Shown one piece after another: positions 7,440-15,106 of a stretch of 64,000 nt of DNA. The stretch covers positions 26,365-90,364 of the forward strand of contig JAHHTW010000005.1 in assembly GCA_020024265.1 (NCBI GenBank). Direction: 5' to 3'. Below the pieces are notes generated by a model. The model did no database searches, was not told where the DNA came from, and was given only the letters and a program-made list of their open reading frames with translations. The number at the start of each line of letters is the position of its first letter. Position 1 is the first letter of the stretch. The DNA comes from Anaerotignum sp. (GTDB lineage Bacteria > Bacillota > Clostridia > Lachnospirales > Anaerotignaceae). Made by a program: the position numbers and the translations under genes.

Positions 7440-9452
7440 ATGAGCAGAAGAAAAGATGATTGGAAAAAATATTTGCATGAACAAAATAAAAAATTTGCTA
7501 TTTTTTTCATCAGTATCGTAGGGATCTGTATGATTGTATGTGTTTTGGTATTTTATGCAATCAATAAGGTAGAGGAAGAGGAACAATTTTATGTATTAAA
7601 TAAATATTTAACAGACAAAGATTACCTTGTTTATGGAGCAAATATCAATGCGCCTCCCTTACGTTTTTTGGACTCTGATGGCGTTTACAAAGGGGTAGTG
7701 GTTGATTATATGTCCTTGTTGGCTTTGGAACTGGGCGTAGAAATCCGTGTTGAGCCATATGAATGGGAAATTGCTTTGGAACATTTAAAAAATGGTGAAA
7801 CCGATTTGTGTGATATGTTCATCAATGAAGAAAGAAGTAAGGATTATGTGTTTACAGACCCGATCTATACATTGCGAACAGGCTTGGCAGTACAAGCCGA
7901 TTCAAAATTTACATTTGATGATATCAGCCATATGTGTATTGCAACTGAGGAGGGAGATTATGCCAATTATTATATGCAGAAAAATTTTCCGATGGCAGAC
8001 TTGCTGTATGTTTCGGATGTAGAAGAAGGAATGTATTTATTGGCGGAGGGAAAAGTAGATGCTGTGATTGGGGATGAACCCATTCTTTCATATTATATTA
8101 CTGAATTTGGACAAGAATCTGAGTTTCGGATGATCAATACTGCACTTTATGAGGAGCCTGTTGTGCTGGCGATGCCAAAAGGACACGAAAGTATCATACC
8201 GATTTTGAATCGTGCAATCCGCAATGTAAACAATCAGGGACAATTAGAAAAAATTCAACAAAAATGGTTTGGTATTTCCACGCCCTTGCTTCAACCCAAA
8301 ACAGAATCAAAGTACATTCGTTTTTTTCTCTTTGGAATTATTGTTTTGTTGACGATTGTCAGTATTATTTTATGGAATAATAAATCGCTGAAAACGGTTG
8401 TGCGTATACGAACAAGAGAATTAGAGAGCAGCAGAAATGAATTGCAGACGATTTTTGACAGCATACCAGAATATATTCTAATTATGGATAGTCAACGCAA
8501 TATCATAAATGCCAATAAAGGGCTATTGGCATTTTCGGGAATGAATATTGAAGACTGTATTGGAAAGCCGATCAAAGTTTTATTACAACGCTTTCCGGTG
8601 GATGAACTGTTGGCGTTGGTAGAGCAAGTGCTGCAAAATGGTGGAGAGAAAAAGACATTTAAGTGTAGCAAGGATATATTTGAACTACAAACGCATTATA
8701 TGGAAAAGGCAGATCAGGAAATCCTATTGACCATTCGTAATATTACATTGGATGAAGTGAATAAAAAACAGTTGTTGCAATCCTCGAAAATGCTGGCAAT
8801 CGGGCAGCTTGCCGCCGGTATGGCACACCAGATCAGAAATCCACTTTCGATTATTCGTATGCATACATATATTTTGAAAGAAAATATGGTATTGGACGAT
8901 GCGGAGAAACGCTCTCTGCAATTTATTGACGAGAGTTCGCAAAAAGCAAGTGGTATTATAGATAATGTGATGAACTTTTGGCATCTTTCCGGAAATCAGA
9001 TGGAAAAAATCAATCTGTACCATTGCTTGGAAAGTATGTTGGAATTACATGAAAATGCCATGAAAAAGAAAAATATTCAATATACCATTCATTGTGAAAG
9101 AAAGTTGGATTTTATTAGCAACCAGGAATCTCTCAAACATATTTTGGTCAATCTCATTTCCAATGCAGTAGATGCAATGTCTTTGAATGGAAGGCTTCTG
9201 TTGGGTGGGTGCAAAACAGAAGAAGGAATTGAAATCATCTGTGAAGATGATGGAATCGGAATCGAAGAAGAATATTTGGAAAATTTATTCCATCCGTTCT
9301 TTACGACAAAAGATCCCGGAAAAGGTACCGGATTGGGATTGTTTGTAGTATATTCGGAAGTAGAAAAACTATCCGGTGAAATTAAAGTGGATAGTCGGGT
9401 TGGAGAGGGTACACGCTTTACCATTCGTTTGCCTGATATAGAGGAGGCATAA
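7440..9452 (+). CDS. Sensor histidine kinase with extracellular solute-binding (SBP family 3) domain
   Basis: About 670 residues. Counting from the upstream in-frame ATG at 7428: membrane helix 22-44; an extracellular domain 60-285 of amino-acid-binding type (GANINAPPLRFLD near the start, DLCDMFINEERS, DAVIGDEP); a second helix about 297-316; a PAS domain about 335-445; a HisKA domain with H-box HQIRNPLS (His467); and a HATPase domain with the N box, DDGIGI and GTGLGL. The binding domain is placed to sense an external amino acid or similar small ligand directly. The ATG at 7440 has GAGG about 8 bases upstream; 7428 is an alternative. Three bases separate it from the response regulator, so the two form one two-component system. 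Confidence 0.88.
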   Translation: MSRRKDDWKKYLHEQNKKFAIFFISIVGICMIVCVLVFYAINKVEEEEQFYVLNKYLTDKDYLVYGANINAPPLRFLDSDGVYKGVVVDYMSLLALELGVEIRVEPYEWEIALEHLKNGETDLCDMFINEERSKDYVFTDPIYTLRTGLAVQADSKFTFDDISHMCIATEEGDYANYYMQKNFPMADLLYVSDVEEGMYLLAEGKVDAVIGDEPILSYYITEFGQESEFRMINTALYEEPVVLAMPKGHESIIPILNRAIRNVNNQGQLEKIQQKWFGISTPLLQPKTESKYIRFFLFGIIVLLTIVSIILWNNKSLKTVVRIRTRELESSRNELQTIFDSIPEYILIMDSQRNIINANKGLLAFSGMNIEDCIGKPIKVLLQRFPVDELLALVEQVLQNGGEKKTFKCSKDIFELQTHYMEKADQEILLTIRNITLDEVNKKQLLQSSKMLAIGQLAAGMAHQIRNPLSIIRMHTYILKENMVLDDAEKRSLQFIDESSQKASGIIDNVMNFWHLSGNQMEKINLYHCLESMLELHENAMKKKNIQYTIHCERKLDFISNQESLKHILVNLISNAVDAMSLNGRLLLGGCKTEEGIEIICEDDGIGIEEEYLENLFHPFFTTKDPGKGTGLGLFVVYSEVEKLSGEIKVDSRVGEGTRFTIRLPDIEEA

Positions 9453-9455
9453 AAT

Positions 9456-10823
9456 ATGAGCAGCAAGGAGAATTTTAAAATTTTAGTGGTAGATGATGAA
9501 CCAGAAGCAAGAGAGAGCATGGAGATGCTGCTCTCTTGTGCGAAATATTCCGTGACGGTGGCTGCTTCTGCACAAGAAGCATTGAATACATTGGAGAAAG
9601 AATATTACCCATTGGTCATTACCGATATTATGATGCCGGGCATAGACGGGATTTCTTTTCTGCAAAAAATAAAAACGATCTATAAAGAGGAAATCGAGGT
9701 CATTATGCTGACAGCATACGGGAGTATTGAAACTGCGGTACAGACAATTAAAATGGGAGCATTTGGATATTTTATCAAGGGAAATAATCCAGAGGAATTA
9801 TTACTGGAAATCAAAAAAGCCAAAACCATGTTGGATTTGAAGCAGACAAAGCAGCAACAAATGCTTGGCAACGCAGGGCGGTTTTTGCTGAACAGTAAAA
9901 ATGCCAAAATGCAAGAAGTCTGGGATATGGTGGATGAAGTGGCAAAGAGCAATGCCAATGTATTGATTATGGGAGAAACAGGTGTTGGTAAAGAAATTGT
10001 AGCACAGCGTATTCATCAACAAAGCCATAGAGCAGATAAATTATTTATTCCGATTAATTGCCAAAACTACCCTGATAAATTGATTGAATCTGAATTGTTT
10101 GGACATGAAAAAGGCGCTTTTACAGGTGCGGTTACCAAAAGGATTGGAAAAATAGAATCAGGAAATGGGGGTACTATTTTTTTGGATGAAATTGGTGAAA
10201 TGGAGCTTTCCACACAGGTCACGCTTTTGCGTGTTTTGGAAACAAAGCAGATTGAACGCATTGGCTCCAATCGTCTGATTGATGTGGATTTTCGTTTGGT
10301 AAGTGCAACAAATCGGGATTTATATCAGGCGGTAAAGGAAGGACGTTTTCGTGAGGATTTTCTGTATCGTGTGAATACAATTGAAATCCGCATACCGCCA
10401 CTTCGGGAAAGAAGGGAAGATATTCCTGATCTGATTACATTTTTTTTGGAAAAATTTCAAAAGGAAACCGGGAAAAGAATTGAAAAAATTTCTCCGGAAA
10501 CAGAACGGTTTTTATTGGAATATGAATATGAAGGAAATATAAGAGAGATGAAAAATATCATAGAACGATTGGTGATTTTATCTCGAGATGGTGTTTTACG
10601 CTTAGATCACGGGTTTGCCAAAGTCAAGTCTATTGTGGATACCGATTATATGGATACCGCACTTTCTTATAAAGAAGCAAAACAGGCATTTGAAATACAT
10701 TATATCCAAGAGATGTTATTGGCGTATGAAAATAATATTTCACGTACAGCAGAAAAAATGGGTATCAGCAGAAGACAGCTGTTCAACAAAATTACGGAAT
10801 ACCAAATCAATACAAAAAAATAA
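9456..10823 (+). CDS. NtrC-type sigma-54-dependent response regulator
   Basis: 455 residues with receiver domain 1-125 (phospho-acceptor Asp57 in LVITDIMMPG), AAA+ domain about 140-375 (Walker A GETGVGKE at 173-180, sigma-54 contact loop GAFTGA at 220-225, Walker B IFLDEIGE), and a C-terminal Fis-type helix-turn-helix (SRTAEKMGISRRQLFNKI). The intact GAFTGA loop means it should activate sigma-54 RNA polymerase. The only good -24/-12 promoter seen is 112 bases downstream in front of nhaC, the obvious target. It is co-transcribed with the kinase just upstream, and an RBS (GAGGAGG) spans the junction. The neighbouring aco operon is a second possible target because acetoin operons are often sigma-54 dependent, but no such promoter was found there. 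Confidence 0.9.
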   Translation: MSSKENFKILVVDDEPEARESMEMLLSCAKYSVTVAASAQEALNTLEKEYYPLVITDIMMPGIDGISFLQKIKTIYKEEIEVIMLTAYGSIETAVQTIKMGAFGYFIKGNNPEELLLEIKKAKTMLDLKQTKQQQMLGNAGRFLLNSKNAKMQEVWDMVDEVAKSNANVLIMGETGVGKEIVAQRIHQQSHRADKLFIPINCQNYPDKLIESELFGHEKGAFTGAVTKRIGKIESGNGGTIFLDEIGEMELSTQVTLLRVLETKQIERIGSNRLIDVDFRLVSATNRDLYQAVKEGRFREDFLYRVNTIEIRIPPLRERREDIPDLITFFLEKFQKETGKRIEKISPETERFLLEYEYEGNIREMKNIIERLVILSRDGVLRLDHGFAKVKSIVDTDYMDTALSYKEAKQAFEIHYIQEMLLAYENNISRTAEKMGISRRQLFNKITEYQINTKK

Positions 10824-10839
10824 GTGCTGTTTTTTGCCG

Positions 10840-10880
10840 GGAAATAAATTTCTATGTGGAAATTTATTTCCTATTTTTTT
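10840..10880 (+). terminator. Terminator of the kinase/regulator operon
   Basis: A perfect 13-bp stem (GGAAATAAATTTC, 10840-10852, with 10859-10871), loop TATGTG, then TATTTTTTT. Its position 64 bases before the -24 box means that the same palindrome could also be bound by the activator. Confidence 0.85.
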
Positions 10881-10934
10881 GCGTCATAATCAGAAACAGA
10901 GCGCAGAAATGGTGGGTTTTTGTACAATATCCGT

Positions 10935-10950
10935 TTGGCACGCTTTTTGC
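10935..10950 (+). promoter_or_regulatory. Sigma-54 (-24/-12) promoter of nhaC-ortAB
   Basis: TTGGCACGCTTTTTGC: GG at 10937-10938, ten bases, GC at 10949-10950, matching the consensus TGGCACG-N4-TTGC at the key positions. Transcription should begin near 10962, 48 bases before the nhaC start. Confidence 0.88.
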
Positions 10951-11009
10951 TTATATAATATATTGTCCAGATAAATGAGTTTTATATAAGCGAAAGGTGG
11001 GTAATTTTT

Positions 11010-12461
11010 ATGGAAACAAACAAGAAGTTGGAATTTTATGGGGGGACATGGGTATCGTTTTTACCGTTTATTGTTTTTCTCGGTTTGATTGTCTTAACGA
11101 CATTCATTTGGGGTTCTATTTCGGATGGTGCGCTATGGGTGCCGGCATTTTCGGCAATTCTGTTGCCATTCTTTTTGGCAAAAGACAAGAAACATTATGC
11201 CGAAGTTGTCATTGAAGGAATGGCGAGTAAAGAAGCCATTGTACCAGTAGTATGTTGGATTTTTGCAGGCGTTTTTTCGAGAATTTTAAGAATGTCTGGT
11301 TTGGCAGATGGTGTTGCAGGGATTGCAGCAGGTTTTGGCGTTGGTAGTACCACATTTGCCATCATTACTTTCATTGCTTCTGCTGTTTTGGCTACTGCTT
11401 CAGGTACTGGTTTTGGTACGATTGCGGCAGGTATGGGTGTGTTATATCCTGCGGGCATTGCATTGGGTGGCAATCCTGCGTTATTGGCTGGTGCGATTAT
11501 TTCCGGTGCAGCATTTGGTGATAATCTGGCGCCTGTTTCAGATACCACCATTTGTTCAGCTACCTCTCAGGGCGTAGATGTCCCTGGTGTTGTACGTTCC
11601 AGATTGAAGTATGCATTGCTTGCAGGTGGATTGACCATTATTTGTATCCTGATTTATGGCATGATGACAGACGGAACCGGTGTAGTTACAGAAACATATA
11701 CATACAATCCTTTGACATTACTGATGTTTATTCCTGTTATCATTACCATTGTGATTGCGATTAAAACAGGTGACATTATCATTGCCACAACCATCGGTAC
11801 AGTAACCGGTATCATCGTAGCCTGCGGTGCCGGCTTGTTTGATTTGATTCAAATTGATGTTCCAAATCCGGAAATACCTGCAATTATTTCCGTGCATGGC
11901 GAGGGCTTGGATCGAACCGTTGATGGTGTTATCTATACAGGTATTTCAAGTATGTTACAGGTATGTATTTTGGCACTGCTGCTCTTTGGATCAATTAATA
12001 TCATGCGCAGAGGACAAGGCGATGTGCTGCTCTTGAAGTCATTGGGCAAGGTTGCCAAGACCCCCTTTAGTGCAGAATTGACGATTTCTCTGATGGTAAT
12101 TGTGTTATCTGCATTGATGGGTCTGAATGCACCTGCAATTCTTGCAGTTGGCGCTTCTTTTGCGAAGCCTCTTTCTAGACAACATGGAATCAGCCCTTAT
12201 AGAGCAGCAAACTTGATGGATGCACAGTCGAACACATTGGTATATTGCTTGCCTTGGACGCCTGCCATGATTTATACATTGGGCTTTGCGGCAGATAGTG
12301 CAGCGCCATTGTCCGCATTACAGATTATGCCTTGTGTATTTTATTCTTATATCATGATTGTGGTAATGTTTGGCAGTATGATTCTAGGGATCGGTCGTCA
12401 TGATTATATGGATAAATTAAGCCCTGAGATATGTGCAGAATATGAACAAGCGTCGAAGTAA
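11010..12461 (+). CDS. nhaC: NhaC-family Na+/H+ (or amino acid/cation) antiporter
   Basis: 483 residues with about eleven hydrophobic segments. The family signature is visible in FGTIAAGMGVLYPAG, AGAIISGAAFGDNLAPVSDTT and the C-terminal SNTLVYCLPWTPA. NhaC proteins exchange sodium for protons, and several relatives exchange substrates such as malate and lactate. In clostridial ornithine-fermentation clusters an nhaC gene accompanies ortAB, so this copy may carry an amino acid or balance ions during amino acid uptake. The substrate is not readable from sequence. AAAGGTGGG is the RBS. It is the first gene after the sigma-54 promoter; ortA follows after 114 bases that contain an 8-bp hairpin (CATAGCGA...TCGCTATG). 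Confidence 0.85.
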   Translation: METNKKLEFYGGTWVSFLPFIVFLGLIVLTTFIWGSISDGALWVPAFSAILLPFFLAKDKKHYAEVVIEGMASKEAIVPVVCWIFAGVFSRILRMSGLADGVAGIAAGFGVGSTTFAIITFIASAVLATASGTGFGTIAAGMGVLYPAGIALGGNPALLAGAIISGAAFGDNLAPVSDTTICSATSQGVDVPGVVRSRLKYALLAGGLTIICILIYGMMTDGTGVVTETYTYNPLTLLMFIPVIITIVIAIKTGDIIIATTIGTVTGIIVACGAGLFDLIQIDVPNPEIPAIISVHGEGLDRTVDGVIYTGISSMLQVCILALLLFGSINIMRRGQGDVLLLKSLGKVAKTPFSAELTISLMVIVLSALMGLNAPAILAVGASFAKPLSRQHGISPYRAANLMDAQSNTLVYCLPWTPAMIYTLGFAADSAAPLSALQIMPCVFYSYIMIVVMFGSMILGIGRHDYMDKLSPEICAEYEQASK

Positions 12462-12575
12462 GGATTGAGATATTATATAGACAACTTGCTTTTATCTGGG
12501 ATACATGTAAAGAGCATAGCGAAACTGCTTCCAAAAGAGCATCGCTATGACAATATCATACAAGGAGTGAAAAAA

Positions 12576-12881
12576 ATGTTACAAGCAAAAAAAGGAGATT
12601 GGGTACAAATTGAAAACGTGGTTCTTACAGCCGGTCACAGAGCGCCACAGGTTCCGGAAGATACACAGAAATGTGATTTGAAAATGTGGGTAAAGGGTGA
12701 AGTGCTGCAAGATGCCAAAGAAGGCGAATTGGTACAGGTAAAGACAACAACAGGAAGAACGGTAGAGGGCTATTTGGTAGATATCAATCCCAGATATATC
12801 CATGATTATGGTGAATTTCAGCCGGAATTACTGAAAATTGAACGTCAGTTGAAAGAGATCTTATTTGGGGGTGAACAATAA
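12576..12881 (+). CDS. ortA: 2-amino-4-ketopentanoate thiolase, alpha subunit
   Basis: 101 residues, the usual size of OrtA, with the family stretches ENVVLTAGHRAPQVPEDT and VDINPRYIHDYG. With OrtB it catalyses the CoA-dependent cleavage of 2-amino-4-ketopentanoate to alanine (D-alanine in Clostridium sticklandii) and acetyl-CoA, the last step of ornithine fermentation. The frame stays open upstream to 12465, but CAAGGAG lies 8 bases before ATG 12576, so this start is taken. The stop shares one base with the ortB start (TAATG), indicating coupled translation. The other ornithine-pathway genes (racemase, aminomutase, diaminopentanoate dehydrogenase) are not in the window. Confidence 0.85.
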   Translation: MLQAKKGDWVQIENVVLTAGHRAPQVPEDTQKCDLKMWVKGEVLQDAKEGELVQVKTTTGRTVEGYLVDINPRYIHDYGEFQPELLKIERQLKEILFGGEQ

Positions 12882-14299
12882 TGGCAAAAGATATGTCCTA
12901 TGAAGCATTAAACGAAAGAAAAAATCAAATTATGAAGGATGCGTTGCAGATTAATTATGAAGCATTTGAACTGGAAGGTATTGGATTTGATTATGAAAGA
13001 ATGATGCATGAAGTTGGTTATTCTATGGAAGAAATGCGAAAAATTCAGCTGGAAAATGGTGTAGGCGACACTCCATTGCTGGAATTACGCAATTTGACAG
13101 CATTGGCAAGAAAATATGCGCCAAAGGGAAAGGGTGCAAGGATCTTTGTCAAAGATGAGGCTTGCAATGCTTCCGGCAGCTTTAAGGCAAGACGTGCTGC
13201 AATTTCTGTACATCAGGCAAAAAAATTAGGCTATAAAGGTGTCATTGCTGCAACAAGCGGAAACTATGGTGCAGCTGTTGCTGCCCAAGCGGCAATGCAT
13301 GGACTGAAATGTATCGTTGTACAGGAATGTTACGACGATCAGAAAATCGGTCAGCCTGAAATTTTAGAAAAGCAAAGAATTTGTGAAGCATACGGTGCAG
13401 AGGTTGTTCAACTGACGGTTGGTCCGGAATTGTTTACAACATTTTTGGGATTATTAGAAGAAACCGGTTATTTTAATGCTTCTTTATACACACCGTTTGG
13501 TATTGCAGGGGTAGAAACACTGGGCTATGAATTGGCGTTGCAGTGCAGAACACGCTGTGGAAAAGATCCCGACGCTGTTGTATGCACCAATGCAGGTGGT
13601 GGCAATTTGACAGGAACTGCCAGAGGCTTGTTGAAGGCAGGTGCGGTAAACACACAAATCATTGGCGCCAGCATTGATCTGAGTGGATTGCATATGGCAT
13701 CCAACCATGATTTTAACAAAAAATCCTGTACGACAGGACATACAGGCTTTGCCATCCCTTTTGTAACATGGCCGGATCGATCGGATTGCCCTAGAAATGC
13801 GGCAAGAACATTGCGTTATATGGATCGTTATGTCACGGTAAAGCAAGGTGAAGTATTTTATATCACGCAGGCGCTCGCAGTTTTGGAAGGATATGAAAGG
13901 GGCCCTGCGGGAAATACCTCTTTAACCGCCGCTTTTGCCTTGGCACAGCAGATGGAACAGGATCAGATTATCATTGTACAAGAAACAGAATATACTGGTG
14001 CCGGAAAACATACCATGCCTCAGCTGACATTTGCAAAGCAAAATGGTGTAGAGGTCATGTTTGGTGATCCTGATACAGAAATTTCGGGAAAAACATTGGT
14101 ATTCCCAGAAGAACCTGCTATGATAAGAGCAAGAGAATATGATTTGGAAAAAGCAAAAAAATCTTATATTTATAACTGTGTAAAGAATTATCATATGGAA
14201 CATGCAACCGAAGAAGATATCCAGTATATTATGGATGAAATCAGAGAAAGCAAAGCGTTTGTTGTATCAGAGTTGAAAAAGCATGATATTGATATTTGA
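12881..14299 (+). CDS. ortB: 2-amino-4-ketopentanoate thiolase, beta subunit (PLP enzyme)
   Basis: 472 residues of the PLP-dependent tryptophan-synthase-beta fold. The cofactor lysine is in NASGSFKARRAA, close to residue 107, and the glycine-rich phosphate loop is NAGGGNLTGTARG. Length, N-terminal stretch (YEALNERKNQIMKDAL) and partner ortA match OrtB. It holds the catalytic site of the thiolase, which splits 2-amino-4-ketopentanoate with CoA into alanine and acetyl-CoA. The gene overlaps ortA by one base and ends the sigma-54-driven operon before a strong terminator. Because upstream pathway genes are absent here, the physiological substrate could come from genes elsewhere or differ from ornithine. 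Confidence 0.86.
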   Translation: MAKDMSYEALNERKNQIMKDALQINYEAFELEGIGFDYERMMHEVGYSMEEMRKIQLENGVGDTPLLELRNLTALARKYAPKGKGARIFVKDEACNASGSFKARRAAISVHQAKKLGYKGVIAATSGNYGAAVAAQAAMHGLKCIVVQECYDDQKIGQPEILEKQRICEAYGAEVVQLTVGPELFTTFLGLLEETGYFNASLYTPFGIAGVETLGYELALQCRTRCGKDPDAVVCTNAGGGNLTGTARGLLKAGAVNTQIIGASIDLSGLHMASNHDFNKKSCTTGHTGFAIPFVTWPDRSDCPRNAARTLRYMDRYVTVKQGEVFYITQALAVLEGYERGPAGNTSLTAAFALAQQMEQDQIIIVQETEYTGAGKHTMPQLTFAKQNGVEVMFGDPDTEISGKTLVFPEEPAMIRAREYDLEKAKKSYIYNCVKNYHMEHATEEDIQYIMDEIRESKAFVVSELKKHDIDI

Positions 14300-14372
14300 A
14301 GCAGGCATATGCTTTCATAATACTTCACGTTTGGCAAGAAGCAATATAGTGATTTCTATTCGATGAGAAACA

Positions 14373-14415
14373 AAAAAATTCCGGAATGGCAGACATGCTG
14401 ATTCCGGAATTTTTT
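14373..14415 (+). terminator. Terminator after ortB
   Basis: A 15-base inverted repeat (AAAAAATTCCGGAAT, 14373-14387, with 14401-14415) and a 13-base loop; the right arm provides the U-tract. The following 230 bases before the blaI promoter hold nothing I recognise. Confidence 0.85.
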
Positions 14416-14640
14416 ATTTATTGGCACCGAATAGGCAGGATAAATTCCCCAGTTCAACTCTGATACAGTTGCTGTATATGTAGTAAAGGCTGTCATACAG
14501 CCAAAAGGGGAGTTTGATACATTGCTAGAATATGAAACAGTGTTTTCATTTTAGGAATCGGTGTAAGGTGTCGTTTTTTGTGAGAAATACATACCATCTT
14601 CTATTTTGTGGAATTTTTTTAAGAATTTGAAAAAAATATA

Positions 14641-14690
14641 TTGACAAAATGCTCTTACAGTTGTAAGTTATAATCAAACTACAAAAGTAA
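14641..14690 (+). promoter_or_regulatory. Promoter and BlaI/CopY-type double operator
   Basis: TTGACA at 14641-14646 is the -35. TATAAT at 14669-14674 lies 22 bases away, so the true -10 may be TAAGTT at 14664-14669 (17-base spacer). Between and after them are CTTACA-GT-TGTAAG (14654-14667), a perfect TACANNTGTA operator of the BlaI/MecI/CopY class, and a second weaker copy CTACA-AA-AGTAA (14679-14690). The operators overlap the promoter, so the BlaI protein encoded next should repress its own operon. Confidence 0.75.
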
Positions 14691-14713
14691 GAGAAAGCGG
14701 AAGGAGGAAAAAT

Positions 14714-15079
14714 ATGGAGGAAAAAATGAAAATCAGTGAAGCGGAATTGGAGGTATTACAAATACTTTGGGATTCGACAGAACCTTTGAATATACAAGAG
14801 GTTTGCAATCTCCTAAAAAACAAAAAATGGAAATACAATACGGTTGGTACATTGCTTTTGCGTATGGCAGAAAAGGGAGCAGTGGCATCAGAGAAGAAGA
14901 ACCGCATCATTTATTACCGCCCCATATGGGAGCAGAAAGCATATCAAAAAGAACAAACAGAAAACCTCATCAACAAACTGTACCATGGTTCTGCAAAAGA
15001 ACTTACGGTATCCTTATTCCAACAAGGAGAAATGACAAGAGAGGACTTGGAAGATATTCGGAAAATGTTTGACCTATAA
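14714..15079 (+). CDS. blaI: BlaI/MecI/CopY-family repressor
   Basis: 121 residues with the winged-helix signature KISEAELEVLQILW and the recognition region around YNTVGTLLLRMAEKG. The C-terminal half provides the dimer helices (LINKLYHGSAKELTVSLFQ). Members are inactivated by proteolysis through a partner BlaR1/MecR1-type protein, and that partner follows after 27 bases. A CTTACA-GT-TGTAAG operator precedes the gene, so autoregulation is expected. The RBS GGAAGGAGG is strong. No beta-lactamase gene lies next to it, so the regulon is probably cell-envelope related and not a resistance cassette. Confidence 0.88.
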   Translation: MEEKMKISEAELEVLQILWDSTEPLNIQEVCNLLKNKKWKYNTVGTLLLRMAEKGAVASEKKNRIIYYRPIWEQKAYQKEQTENLINKLYHGSAKELTVSLFQQGEMTREDLEDIRKMFDL

Positions 15080-15106
15080 TATTTGTGCGGATAGGAGGAA
15101 GGTAAT

